Positions 51,945 to 63,640 of a stretch of 64,000 nucleotides of DNA are shown piece by piece (position 1 is the first letter of the stretch; each line of letters starts with the position of its first letter). The notes under the pieces were generated by a model that was not told where the DNA came from, did not search any database, and worked only from the letters and a program-made list of their open reading frames with translations. The DNA is from Reticulitermes speratus (lineage: Eukaryota; Arthropoda; Insecta; Blattodea; Rhinotermitidae): assembly GCA_021186555.1 (NCBI GenBank), contig JAJKFL010000010.1, positions 21,492,586 to 21,556,585 of the forward strand. Direction: 5' to 3'. A program made the position numbers and the translations under genes.

Positions 51945-53330
51945 TCACCAATCCATACGTCGTACACATCTTCAGGTCTTCAGTTACAAACATGTTTATG
52001 AACTTCAGGTGATGTTCGACACATACGTCGTACACATCTTCAGGTCTTAAGTTACAAACATGTTTATGAACTTCAGGTGATGTTCGACACATACGTCGTA
52101 CACATCTTCAGGTCTTCAGTTACAAACATGTTTATGAACTTCAGGTGATGTTCGACACATACGTCGTACACATCTTCAGGTCTTCAGTTACAAACATGTT
52201 TATGAACTTCAGGTGATGTTCCACACATACGTCGTACACATCTTCAGGTCTTCAGTTACAAACATGTTTATGAACTTCAGGTGATGTTCCACACATACGT
52301 CGTACACATCTTCAGGTCTTCAGTTACAAACGTGTTTATGAACTTCAGGTGATGTTCCACACATTCGTCGTACACATCTTCAGGTCTTCAGTTACAAACG
52401 TGTTTATGAACTTCAGGTGATGTTCCACACATTCGTCGTACACATCTTCAGGTCTTCAGTTACAAACATGTTTATGAACTTCAGGTAATATTCCACATAC
52501 TTCAAACACATCTTCAGGTCTTCAGTTACAAAGATGTTATAAACTTCAGGTGATGTTCCACACATACGTCGTACACATCTTCAGGTCTTCAGTTACAAAC
52601 GTGTTTATGAACTTCAGGTGATGTTCCACACATTCGTCGTACACATCTTCAGGTCTTCAGTTACAAACGTGTTTATGAACTTCAGGTGATGTTCCACACA
52701 TTCGTCGTACACATCTTCAGGTCTTCAGTTACAAACGTGTTTATGAACTTCAGGTGATGTTCCACACATTCGTCGTACACATCTTCAGGTCTTCAGTTAC
52801 AAACGTGTTTATGAACTTCAGGTGATGTTTCACACATTCGTCGTACACATCTTCAGGTCTTCAGTTACAAACATGTTTATGAACTTCAGGTAATATTCCA
52901 CATACTTCAAACACATCTTCAGGTCTTCAGTTACAAAGATGTTTATAAACTTCAGTAATGTTCCACACACACGTCGTACATATCTTCAGGTCTTCAGTTA
53001 CAAAGATGTTTATAAACTTCAGGTAATGTTCCACACATACGTCGTACATATCTTCAGGTCTTCAGATCTTCAGTTACAAACATGTTTATGAACTTCAGGT
53101 AATATTTCACATACTTCGTAACATCTCAGGTCTTCAGTTACAAAGATGTTTATAAACTTCAGGCAATGTTCCACACATACGTCGTACATATCTTCAGGTC
53201 TTCAGATCTTCAGTTACAAACATGTTTATGAACTTCAGGTAATATTTCACATACTTCGTACACATCTTCAGGTCTTCAGTTACAAAGATGTTTATAAACT
53301 TCAGGCAATGTTCCACACATACGCTGTCAG
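51945..53330. repeat. 68-bp minisatellite, about 20 units
   Basis: Unit ACATACGTCGTACACATCTT then CAGGTCTTCAGTTACAAACA and TGTTTATGAACTTCAGGTGA plus TGTTCGAC; period 68 (52021, 52089 and so on). Blocks of three kinds: CATACG units at the left, CATTCG/AAACGTG units in the middle, and degenerate CATACTTC/AAAGATG units that recur at intervals (about 52.5, 52.9 and 53.1-53.3 kb). The block order suggests segmental duplication. Confidence 0.96.
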
Positions 53331-54117
53331 GTTATAACACAAACACTCCATTAATAATATAATTGCATCATTAAACTTTTAGCATTGCGAGAGACGTAAA
53401 GTTTGAACACTTTGTCAGATATTTCCGTTTTCTGTTATTTATATTGCATTCATATTTCAGTCCTGTTTTGACCCCTATATTCACAATACACAAAATAAAA
53501 TAACAGTTGAAGAAATACGTCTCAAGTTAGTCCTCTAAACTGAAAAGTTTTATCTTCTCGAAGCTGAGACATGCTTCTAAAAGACAAACTTACTTGGCGT
53601 CTTTGCCGTTTATTTTTATTGTCCTCATTTTTTTGCCGTCCCCCCCCCCCTCCGTCGTCTATTGAAAGCGTCTTGTCTAGTATTGGACTAGTGTTGGACA
53701 GTCTTATTGTTACAATTTATCTCCATCTTCAGTAGCAAATGAGTGTTTGAGTGACTGAGTGAATGACAGTGTGATTCACACTGTCATTCACTGTAAGTTA
53801 CGCGCTGAAGCCCAATAAAACAGTTGAGCATCCAGCATGTGATACAACAGACTGTGTTGCCTTGCGCGAGTTGAGACTGAAGAAATAGTTGAGCATCGAG
53901 CACGTGTTACAACAGAGCGCAAAGAAATGGCAACACTGCAATGGAAGCGATTAGGATTTTAAAAACGGCGGTTGACAGAGGCCGTGGAGTGGCGCGTGAA
54001 CAGTAGATTTTTATCGAACACTATCGTTTGATGTCGATCATTATTGACTACTATCGATGTTACATAAATAACACTAAGTGTTCCGTCTGACACAACCTGT
54101 ATTTGTTATTATTTTCT
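53331..54117. other. unassigned sequence
   Basis: A C run of about 12 lies at 53641-53652, and a small hairpin GTGAATGACAGTGTGA / TCACACTGTCATTCAC at about 53759-53791. A repeated phrase, GTTGAGCATC.AGCA.GTG.TACAACAGA, occurs at about 53823 and 53888. No gene. Confidence 0.4.
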
Positions 54118-54162
54118 CAAACACTACATGTTTCGATCAATCAGATCATTATCAGGTGTTTG
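54118..54162 (-). ncRNA. hammerhead-like motif with G8 changed, 7-bp stem I
   Basis: Minus strand: CAAACAC and GTGTTTG form a perfect 7-bp stem I. The core is CTGATAA (G8 to A); then T, hairpin GATC/GATC with loop TGATT, GAAA, ACATGT, and A at the cleavage position. G8 is the general acid in hammerheads, so this copy is predicted inactive despite intact stems. Confidence 0.5.
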
Positions 54163-54542
54163 TTTATAAAAAAAACTTAAAACTGAAGGTAAAAATGTAA
54201 ATTTTTGTGACATCTCGCAAATGATATACAATGTATAAAATATAAATGAAATTCAATACAGTTGTAGTCTTTGTGGTGTGTCATTTTACACGAACGGTAT
54301 GGTGCAAAACCCAAAATTTAAAATTTAAAAATTTCTCGATGGTTGCAGTGTTTCGGTGGAGTACCCCGTAAGGGATTTGGTAGCCCCTTATATTCAGCCA
54401 CCCTCAACACTCGCTATTAAAACGTGTATGGAGAATTTTTCATATTATCTTTTTTACATTATATTCACCGTGCATTTTGAACAAATCACAAATTACACAC
54501 CAACGAAATGCACTATATTTTTTTCCACTTTTTTATTCTTCA

Positions 54543-54588
54543 ACCCCTACATATGTTTCAACCCTTACAGGGTCATTTTCAGGGGGCT
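54543..54588 (-). ncRNA. hammerhead-like motif with G8 changed
   Basis: Minus strand: CCCC/GGGG stem I, CTGAAAA core (G8 to A), hairpin ACCC/GGGT with loop TGTAA, GAAA, ACATATGT and A before GGGG. Same lesion class as the copy at 54118-54162. Confidence 0.45.
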
Positions 54589-54830
54589 CGTAGTCTACAT
54601 TTACTTTGCATCCATTATTTTCTGTAGAAATTCGGCTTGCCAAGTGTTAGACGCCTGTAACACCGCATGTCTGCCTGTTACTGAAGGGTTGGTTGGCTGA
54701 CAGCACCGCGTATCATACTGACTAGAAGGGTGACAAGGCTGCGGTAAGGGGGACGGAGGTAGGGACACCCGGAAAGTGCAAATGTCGCTGATCGAAAGAT
54801 GGAATCTGTTTCTGCTTGTGGCAATAAAAC

Positions 54831-55203
54831 GTCGCCCTCGGTGGACTAGTGGTTAGCGTGCTCGCCACTGACCCAAGGTTCGCGGGTTCGATCCCGCCGA
54901 GGTCGATGGATTTTTAAGGTTGATAAAAATCCGTAGCACAACTTCCTTCGGAGGGGAAGTAAAGCCGTCGGTCCCATGTCGTAGATTTACGGCATGTAAA
55001 AGAACCTTACGGGCTATGAATTTGAGCATGTTTCTCACCCAAGTCTCCTGACTGACTTGCTAGATGGCTCTGGCATTTCATATAGGATGAGTAGAAATTG
55101 TGTAGTCAGTGGCTGGTCACTCACTACAGAATGCACACTTCCAGACCAAGAAACCTCTGAAAGGAGGCCTTATGATCCGCAAGGAGCGACAGGAGAATAA
55201 CTA
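54831..55203 (+). mobile_element. tRNA-derived SINE, family E
   Basis: CCTCGGTGGACTAGTGGTTA and GCGTGCTCGCCACTGACCC form the 5' half of a tRNA-like head, with B box CGCGGGTTCGATCCCGCCGA. The body (GGGGAAGTAAAGCCGTCGGT, CCCAAGTCTCCTGACTGACT) runs to GGAGCGACAGGAGAATAACT. About 370 bp, longer than families A to C. Part of the body recurs at 47576. Confidence 0.8.
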
Positions 55204-55612
55204 ACTACCAACTGTGGCAATAAAACACTATAATTCTGCGAGCCTTATACGGTCGTGACCCACCGTTTAAAAAACGGTTCAGACGGCTTTATGTGAATAT
55301 TATTGCAAGTAGAAAGTTACAATGACAGAATTTCAGATAAAAAACCAGAAGATTACAAAAACCAACATATGGACTGTATACAGCGCATAGTTGTAATGTG
55401 ATTTATCATAATTCACGGAGAATATCACGTGACATTCAGTGATAAAAATGCACCTTTAAATTTGTAACTCAATTCTGGAATGTAATTTGGCTTACGTGTT
55501 GACATCAATGGCTTGTGCGTAGATGGTTGTGGCTTCGAATCCCAATGGAGTTAAAATCTTCAAGACATTAAAACTGTCAGGAATTTGCACATTATCATCA
55601 TCAACATCATTC

Positions 55613-55880
55613 ATGATCTGTACTCCTCGTCAAATATTTGGTGATGAAATTAAGAACTAGATGGGTGGGGCATGTGGCACGTATAGGTGAGGATTTTGGC
55701 AGGGACCTGAAGGAAATGTGCCTCGTGTAAGACATGGGGCAAGGTTTGAGGATACTATTAAAGCCAGAGGATGGAAAGTTTGGCTGATGATAGGAAAAAT
55801 GTTGGGCTGTTGTGAGCACAGTTATGAACAGTATGTATCAGAACCCACAGTACTCGTTGAATAGGGGAGTTAGTGTGCTG
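55613..55880 (+). pseudogene. decayed LINE reverse-transcriptase tail
   Basis: ATGATCTGTACTCCTCGTCA, GATGGGTGGGGCATGTGGCA and GGTTTGAGGATACTATTAAA correspond to LYSSP, RWAGHVA and WEDNIK of the reference LINE, with several deletions. Confidence 0.7.
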
Positions 55881-55894
55881 ATACTTCCTTTGTA

Positions 55895-55970
55895 TTAGGT
55901 CTAATGCCTTCCTCAGTACCCTATTATCGAACACCCTCAGTATATATCCTTTTCCTTAGTGCGAGAGAGC
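55895..55970 (-). pseudogene. LINE fragment into which a SINE inserted
   Basis: Minus strand: CTCTCGCACTAAGGAAAAGG then GAGGGTGTTCGATAATAGGG matches [14 protein letters not shown]. It continues after the SINE at 56436 as minus-strand ATACAAACTGCTCTC. Orientation is opposite to the LINE remnant just upstream. Confidence 0.65.
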
Positions 55971-56422
55971 GCCGATCTCAGTGGCCGCGCGGTCTAAGGC
56001 GTGGGTCTACGGCCGCTCGCTTACTGGGATCGCGGGTTCGAATCCCTACGGCGCCTAGGGCATGGGGGATTAGTCTTGTATTGTGGGGGTTGGGGGTTGT
56101 AAGGACGGGTAAAGCAATATAGGAAAACGAAATTGGTAGGACATATGCGAAAGTGAAAGAAAGGATTTAAATAACAGATAAACAAAAAATGGATCAATAT
56201 GGAGAAAGACAACCCGGACAAGACCGACAAAAAAAAAAACCCCACCGGAGCATGGATGTCTGTCTGTTGTGGTGTTGTGTGTTGTCAGGTAGAGGTCTCT
56301 GCGACGGGCTGATCACTCGTCCAGAGGAGTCCTACGAGTGTGGTGTGTCTTTGAGTGTGATTGTGAAGCCTCGTAATGAGGAGGCCGTGGCCCCAAGGGG
56401 CTGTTGAACCATAGGGAAAAAA
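55971..56422 (+). mobile_element. dimeric SINE within one 13-bp target duplication
   Basis: AGTGCGAGAGAGC lies at 55958-55970 and 56423-56435. The first unit has a family A head (GCCGATCTCAGTGGCCGCGC, B box GGGTTCGAATCCCTACG) but a different body ending in an A run near 56230-56240. Directly after the A run comes CCCCACCGGAGCATGGATGT, the headless family A body seen in the 36.6-37.4 kb array, ending GGCTGTTGAACCATAGGG plus A tail. One duplication encloses both, so the pair was inserted as a unit. Confidence 0.85.
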
Positions 56423-56435
56423 AGTGCGAGAGAGC

Positions 56436-56889
56436 AGTTTGTATATCTTTATAAAACAACAGAAAACGTTATACGACATGCTGCTCTGTATTTCATTCTT
56501 TGTGTTTTTGTTAGCAAATGGAGAGGCAAAATGTTCTGACCACCAGGGGTGTCAAACATCCCCTGAATTTAATCTTATATAAAAATAACCTTGAATAATT
56601 CCTGAGTAAATGTGAAGTAACATAATTTTCTGTGATTTGCATCTCGTCCTGTTAGATATTGCCAACAAAATGACAGTGACAGAACTTCGTTAGGACACCA
56701 GACCGTCCGGTTTTGTTTTGTGTGTCATTAGAAAAATCTGCAAGCGTAAAAGTCTGAGATCTGGCTTTATTTTTATTGTCCGTTGAACTTCGGGCACTGT
56801 GGAAGCAAAAATGTTTGGAAATTTCTCTTCTTCTTCTCTTGACTTTATTGTATCTGACAATGTGTCAGAGTTGTTTTCCTGGAGGTATA
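56436..56889. other. unassigned sequence
   Basis: The first 50 bases continue the LINE fragment; the rest is unrecognised. Confidence 0.35.
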
Positions 56890-56971
56890 TACAGGGCATA
56901 CACAAACGAATGGTGCGGTTTCAATAGTGATTCCTATTGAAACCGCACCATTCTTTTGTGTATGCCCTGTA
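56890..56971. mobile_element. 82-bp palindromic MITE, copy 4
   Basis: TACAGGGCATACACAAACGA, GGTGCGGTTTCAATAG / CTATTGAAACCGCACC, and TTTTGTGTATGCCCTGTA. The cleanest copy: arms mismatch only near CGAA/TTCT. Confidence 0.92.
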
Positions 56972-57510
56972 CTTTGCTCTTTTCTTGTTTAAAATTAGAC
57001 TTAACATAGTGAGCCCTTGTCTTGAAAAGAAAAGAAAATTCTTATAACTTCTTTCAATATAAATAAGAACCCACAAATCTTTCATTGGTGGTTAAATGCG
57101 TTTGTATTCAATAAATTTATTTCGTTTTATTGGTCACTTCTGATTTTCTATTGATTGATCCGTGTTAAGGCAATTATAGTAGTTGATCTGCTTTGACATT
57201 CTGCAATGATAATAAGTTTGATGGTCACTTTGTGAACAAAAATGTGAATTGTGTGATAATATTAAAATTAGTCTTTGGGAAATTTTACTAATAAATGGCT
57301 TAAGAGGAGCTTGTTCAGGATATGGCGCATTAGATGTATTCGTCTTGGTAGAAATCGTCTTATTTTTAGGTAAATCAGTTGTATCGATAAATAGATGTTA
57401 TTTCATATTTGGAACATATATATTATATGTGGATATAAACTCATCTATTGATATTAATTAATTTTATGGTAGCATAAAATTATTCATAAATAGAAGTACT
57501 GTGAAAGTTA
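56972..57510. other. unassigned sequence
   Basis: AT-rich. The 70-codon plus frame at 57249-57461 has no known motif. Confidence 0.35.
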
Positions 57511-57684
57511 GAAGGAAGGATAGAAATGACGGGACGACGAGGGAGAAGACGTAAGCAGCTACTGGATGACCTTAAGAAAAAGAAAAGAAACTGGAAATTG
57601 AAAGAGGAAGCACTAGATCGCACCCTGTGGAGAACTCGCTTTGGAAGAGGCTACGGACCTGTCGTAAGACAGACTACAGTATGA
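57511..57684 (+). pseudogene. non-LTR reverse-transcriptase C-terminal fragment, second family
   Basis: A 57-codon open segment ending in TGA encodes QLLDDLKKKKRNWKLKEEAL then DRTLWRTRFGRGYGPVVRQT. I recognise this as the typical C-terminus of an RTE-like insect LINE ORF, distinct from the [11 protein letters not shown] family. It is followed by a short GAAT-repeat tail (ATGAATGAATGAAG), as expected for a 3' end with minimal UTR. No upstream domains remain. Confidence 0.8.
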
Positions 57685-58352
57685 ATGAATGAAGAAGTAC
57701 TGTACAGGAGAACAGATATCCCGTTCTTAAAGAAAATTTAAGAAGTTCCAATTGGTTCTTGACAGAATAAAAAAAATTTATAACATTAACCACAACAGTT
57801 ATGTAAAGAATGGATTGTAAAATTTACAAATTGGGAATTTTATATAAAATTACATTTTACCAATTTAATTTAGTTTCAGAATAACCCGACTGTAACACAG
57901 ATATACGAAGGTGATGTACAATGTTCAAACCAGGACACGGGCTCTCCTGACTGAGGTTTCTCGTGGTTTTCCTCAGAACTGGCATGATGAATTATGCCAC
58001 GCTTTTTTTCAATCTAGATACCAATTCGTTATTTATTAATTATCCTACTATTCGACACGTATACTCTGAGCTACACACAGGATTGTTTAATCTCTCTCTT
58101 TGTACATAAATAATTTTCTTTCGTTCATTCCTTGGTTGCGTGGTTTTCAAAGTATTTCCCGCACGAATGCTGATAATGGTACAGCGCCTGTTTGCTACCA
58201 GAGAGCTTCGAGAGCTCTGTTGGCACTGCAGGGTCTGGTAGTTGCAGTGATGAAACTTTTAAATTTAAGCGATTTCGGGTTCCACTGTGCGTTGCATTTG
58301 CATTGAATCACAAGAGCTGAAGGGCAGTCAGCTAAGTTGCAAGTCTCAGTTC
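57685..58352. other. unassigned sequence
   Basis: No gene or repeat recognised. Confidence 0.35.
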
Positions 58353-60569
58353 TGCCCACACAGTGTATTTATGTGTTTTGTGTGGATCTCAGAACAAACA
58401 GCGATTATTTCACTGTACAGCATTAACTGACTGGTTTGTATAACTGAGACGGAGTGTGTTTACTGCGCGGTACGGACTGTATTTATGTGTTTTGTGTGGA
58501 TCTCAGAACAAACAGCGATTATTTCACTGTACAGCATTAACTGACTGGTTTGTATAACTGAGACGGAGTGTGTTTACTGCGCGGTACGGACTGTATTTAT
58601 GTGTTTTGTGTGGATCTCAGAACAAACAGCGATTATTTCACTGTACAACATTAACTGACTGGTTTGTGTAACTGAGACGGAGTGTGTTTACTGCGCGGTA
58701 CGGACTGTATTTATGTGTTTGTGTGGATCTCAGAACAAACAGCGATTATTTCACTGTACAACATTAACTGACTGGTTTGTATAACTGAGACGGAGTGTGT
58801 TTACTGCGCGGTACGAACTGTATGTATGTGTTTTGTGTGGATCTCAGAACAAACAGCGATTATTTCACTGTACAACATTAACTGACTGGTTTGTATAACT
58901 GAGACGGAGTGTGTTTACTGCGCGGTACGAACTGTATTTATGTGTTTTGTGTGGATCTCAGAACAAACAGCGATTATTTCACTGTACAACATTAACTGAC
59001 TGGTTTGTATAACTGAGACGGAGTGTGTTTACTGCGCGGTACGAACTGTATTTATGTGTTTTGTGTGGATCTCAGAACAAACAGCGATTATTTCACTGTA
59101 CAACATTAACTGACTGGTTTGTATAACTGAGACGGAGTGTGTTTACTGCGCGGTACGGACTGTATTTATGTGTTTTGTGTGGATCTCAGAACAAACAGCG
59201 ATTATTTCGCTGTACAACATTAACTGACTGGTTTGTATAACTGAGACGGAGTGTGTTTACTGCGCGGTACGGACTGTATTTATGTGTTTTGTGTGGATCT
59301 CAGAACAAACAGCGATTATTTCACTGTACAACATTAACTGACTGGTTTGTATAACTGAGACGGAGTGTGTTTACTGCACGGTACGAACTGTATTTATGTG
59401 TTTTGTGTGGATCTCAGAACAAACAGCGATTATTTCACTGTACAACATTAACTGACTGGTTTGTATAACTGAGACGGAGTGTGTTTACTGCGCGGTACGA
59501 ACTGTATTTATGTGTTTTGTGTGAATCTCAGAACAAACAGCGATTATTTCACTGTACAACATTAACTGACTGGTTTGTATAACTGAGACGGAGTGTGTTT
59601 ACTGCACGGTACGGACTGTATGTGTTTTGTGTGGATCTCAGAACAAACAGCCATTATTTCACTGTACAACATTAACTGACTGGTTTGTATAACTGAGACG
59701 GAGTGTGTTTACTGCGCGGTACGGACTGTATTTATGTGTTTTGTGTGGATCTCAGAACAAACAGCGATTATTTCACTGTACAAAATTAACTGACTGGTTT
59801 GTATAACTGAGACGGAGTGTGTTTACTGCGCGGTACGGACTGTATTTATGTGTTTTGTGTGGATCTCAGAACAAACAGCGATTATTTCACTGTACAACAT
59901 TAACTGACTGGTTTGTATAACTGAGACGGAGTGTGTTTTACTGCACGGTACGGACTGTATGTGTTTTGTGTGGATCTCAGAACAAACAGCGATTATTTCA
60001 CTGTACAACATTAACTGACTGGTTTGTATAACTGAGACGGAGTGTGTTTACTGCGCGGTACGGACTGTATTTATGTGTTTTGTGTGGATCTCAGAACAAA
60101 CAGCGATTATTTCACTGTACAACATTAACTGACTGGTTTGTATAACTGAGACGGAGTGTTGTTTACTGCACGGTACGGACTGTATTTATGTGTTTTGTGT
60201 GGATCTCAGAACAAACAGCGATTATTTCACTGTACAGCATTAACTGACTGTTTGTATAACTGAGACGGAGTGTGTTTACTGCGCGGTACGAACTGTATTT
60301 ATGTGTTTTGTGTGGATCTCAGAACAAACAGCGATTATTTCACTGTACAGCATTAACTGACTGGTTTGTATAACTGAGACGGAGTGTGTTTACTGCGCGG
60401 TACGGACTGTATTTATGTGTTTTGTGTGGATCTCAGAACAAACAGCGATTATTTCACTGTACAACATTAACTGACTGGTTTGTATAACTGAGACGGTGTG
60501 TGTTTACTGCGCGGTACGGACTGAATATTTAAAAGTCAGATTAAGTTTAATCGTTAAAGATTTAGTAAT
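58353..60569 (-). mobile_element. satellite-carrying element, 19 units
   Basis: On the minus strand: a head (decayed end about 60569, then TAATCTGACTTTTAAATATT and CAGTCCGTACC), 19 units, and a tail cut short after CACTGTGTGGGCAGAACT (plus-strand 58350s). The tail terminus is missing, so this copy is truncated on the left. Confidence 0.65.
58365..60523 (-). repeat. 114-bp satellite array, 19 units
   Basis: Same unit as at 10576-12170, opposite orientation. Variants cluster: TACGAACTG in units around 58.8-59.5 kb, TGCACGGTAC at about 59.37, 59.6, 59.95 and 60.17 kb, and short units lacking TTTA (GACTGTATGTG) at about 59.6 and 59.95 kb. The paired recurrence of the last two indicates duplication of a multi-unit block. 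Confidence 0.97.
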
Positions 60570-61261
60570 TATGATTTTATTTCTTTTTGCAAATTAGCAA
60601 ATGAAATTTGGAGAATGGATATGTCAACTGGGAAATCAAAAATTACTAAACTTCTGCGTAACATTTTGCTCCATGTTCGTATGATATGCCACTATATAGA
60701 GAGGTACAAGTCTCTGAAGCGTCTGTGACATCAAGCACAAACATACAAATCTAATGAAAGCGTCTAACGTGCTTGTGACCATAATACTGTTCGTTCCCTT
60801 CTGTAAACACTGTATGACCACTGTGCAGTGGTAAGACATTAGCATTCATACGGTTGTCCAGAACACGAGCCCTGCATATTACAAGCATTGTGGAAGAGAG
60901 GGGAGGTTTACAATCGATAGTCGAATAAACCCCGGGGACCTGTTTCAGTATGTACTCAACAGAGCGTATAATGTTGTGTTACACCCTGCAAGCTAATCAG
61001 AGATGTAATAACACCTTAATTACATGGATAACATTATATAGGGGTTAAATTTTTGTGTACCGTTTTTGAATCCTGGTTGATGCATATGAATTACGCTTCT
61101 GAGTTCGACATTTCCGAAAGCTATAACGTCTTAGTGACAGACAGTGTGACAGTCTTTGAAGTGGGCTGTACCGTAAGAACATGCAGTAAGAATTACTCTA
61201 TACAGTAAATTTATTAATAGCATGTTTGCCACATAAAACTTACGTAAAACTTCTTTCTATT
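60570..61261. other. unassigned sequence
   Basis: Nothing recognised. Confidence 0.35.
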
Positions 61262-61518
61262 ACGTGCCATAAAGGCCCAGGATCGGAGCAGGGGTGGAGC
61301 TGTACTCTTTCTTTAACCTCGGAGCTAGGAGGGGTGGGTGGACGACGTTACGCCCCGGCCGCTTTACCCCCGGGTAAAGAGACCCAGTACCCATTTTAAT
61401 AGGAGGCTCTTTGGGCCCCAGGGCCAGTGCGGAATATCTCAGTCCTAAAGCGGTGTTGGAGCCCGGACGTTGCAGTTCGTAGCGAGTCATTATACCGACT
61501 GAGCCATCCCGGCCGCCA
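61262..61518 (-). mobile_element. SINE family C, nearly full length
   Basis: Minus strand: GGCGGCCGGGATGGCTCAGT, CGGTATAATGACTCGCTACG, a B-box region altered to TCCGGGCTCCAACACC, then AAGCGGCCGGGGCGTAACGT and the 3' end at GGGCCTTTATGGCACG. Confidence 0.88.
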
Positions 61519-61844
61519 TAAAATATACTTAGGCGTGTGAATATTGAGTCACAAACGTTGCTGAGTGGCCAATTTTTTTACTTGTTTCCCTTAAACTAAA
61601 TTTTTATTTTTGGTTTGCTTAATGGCTTTGTCGCTGCTTGAGATTATACAGCGCTGAACTGTAGGATGGTTGGTGGATAAAGAATTGGGAAGCATGTGGA
61701 ACGAAGTGGTTGAACCATTAGACATGACGTCTTGATTTGTCCGTTAGGACTGAGGATAATCATGTAAAGTCTTACTCAGCAATGCCCTAGTCGAGATTTG
61801 AATGAAACACGGCCCCAATACAAGTCACAGTTATTACGCTCTTT

Positions 61845-62096
61845 ATCCAATGGATCGGCAGCCCTTGGGGGCCTAGGTTTCCTCATTATCGAGGCTTCAC
61901 GATCACACTCATACACACCACACTCGGTAGGACTCCTCTGGACGAGTGATCAGCCCGTCGCAGAGACCTCTACCTGACAACACACAACACTTACAACAGA
62001 CGGACATCCATGCCCTTGGCGGGATTCGAACCCACAATCCCAGTAAGCGAGCGGCCGTAGACCCACGCCTTAGACCGCACGGCCACTGGGATCGGC
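61845..62096 (-). mobile_element. SINE family A, full length, with target duplication
   Basis: Minus strand: GCCGATCCCAGTGGCCGTGC head, TCTAAGGCGTGGGTCTACGG, B box GGGTTCGAATCCCGCC, to GGCTGCCGATCCATTGG. TATTACGCT repeats at 61832-61840 and 62097-62105 (with CTTTA partly continuing), consistent with a target duplication. Confidence 0.92.
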
Positions 62097-62108
62097 TATT
62101 ACGCTTTA

Positions 62109-62849
62109 GCCACTTTTACTACGTAAATTGCTTAGTTTTACACTGTCATGGATGTCACACAACTTTTCTGTTACGCTCTGTGTCGTAACGGACAGCAGGC
62201 AGTGTGTAAATACACCGTCATTTCACAGGCTCCTGTTGCTGACATCGTCAGCATGGAGAGCAGCAGATTCTACGTATTTCCAATTCTTTATTGTCGTAGT
62301 GCAGCGTAATGGACACTTCATTTATTAAAGAGTTTCCAGATACTGAAAATGCCATAAATGTGGATCGCTTTATGCATTAAAACCGATTACAAAGAAAGGT
62401 AGATATGTGCATGTATGCAGTATATCATAGCTGTTCGTTGTAGCGTGTCAACCGTCCGTATGAGTTTGTAAACTGGCGAGCTGATAGGATTTTATGCTTT
62501 TAATAGTCACGTGACTGTCACGTGACATGATGCAATAATATTCACGCGTTACTCCACAGTGTCTTTCAACGGATATTTAATTATTCTTAAAGGAGACCGA
62601 CTGTATATTTTTCCTTCTGCCATATGCTTGTGCTGTGTTGCATTATATGCTTGATGCTCAACTGTTTCATCGGCCTCAGCGCGTTAGATGGCAACGTGGT
62701 AACCATGGCTGTCGGGGTGTCACGTGTGTAGGGATATATAGCACTGGCTTTATAATGGTTAATTGAGAATTAAATTCGCTCTTTTCTGGTGCCTTATAAT
62801 ATATAAATTGTGGAATGCAGCCAGGTATTTGAATTTTCGTACGGTGATG
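62109..62849. other. unassigned sequence
   Basis: Contains a short perfect hairpin, TCACGTGACTGTCACGTGA, near 62507-62525. No gene recognised. Confidence 0.4.
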
Positions 62850-62857
62850 ATTTACAT

Positions 62858-63372
62858 CAGTGGTATTCAACGTTTTTTGTTCGCGTACCCCCAGATATAA
62901 TTTCTCTTCAACTTTGTACCCCCAAAGTTGTTGGTGCACAATTCAAGTTATACATAGTCTATAATCTACATATAAAATAAGTTAAATAAATTACATCCAA
63001 AATAATGTATTAAATAATAAGTTTTAAATGAGAAAAAGGAGAGTCAAGCTATTAAATAACAAATATATTATGTCTATCATATAAAAATTAATAAAGGAAC
63101 AAAGTATTTTAGGAAAGCAAAATTATATGCACTATGTGGAATAAAATGAAACTAGCCGCCCAGAGAAGAATCGCATAAAGGGGAGAGAGAGAAAAAAATG
63201 GCGCTCCCAAATCACATGTCCTTACGTCCGGTCTCTTGTGGCTAACCCTAAATCTGGCCCTGATTATTCATTGTTTATCATGAACTAATATATATATTTT
63301 TAAATTGTTCATACCCCCTAAAATGTCTTCGCATACCCCAGGGGTACGCTTACCCCAGGTTGAATACCACTA
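62858..63372. mobile_element. hAT-like non-autonomous element with 8-bp target duplication, copy 2
   Basis: ATTTACAT at 62850-62857 and 63373-63380. Ends CAGTGGTATTCAAC and GTTGAATACCACTA are inverted repeats of the hAT type. The interior resembles 32978-33460, with GTACCCCC motifs at both sides. No transposase; 515 bp. Confidence 0.9.
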
Positions 63373-63376
63373 ATTT

Positions 63377-63487
63377 ACATCACTCGTCCAGAGGAGTCCT
63401 ACCGAGTGTGGTGTGTCTGAGTATGATAGTGAAGCCTCGACAGTGAGGAGGTCCTGGCCCACTGGGGGCTGTCAAGCCATGAGAAAA
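63377..63487 (+). mobile_element. SINE family A, 3' fragment
   Basis: CATCACTCGTCCAGAGGAGT, CCTACCGAGTGTGGTGTGTC, GGCCCACTGGGGGCTGTCAA and a short A tail. It is adjacent to the right target duplication of the hAT-like element. Confidence 0.88.
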
Positions 63488-63640
63488 ATCATTTTCGTCA
63501 CTGATATTTATGTCCTATCCTTTAAGTCTCGCCGGTAATGTACCAAAATAGTATAGTCTCACCATAGTGAAAAAACAGATTGTGTTTCTCCATGAATTAT
63601 AATTTTACCAGTATGTACATTTTAATATTATTTTAATAAT

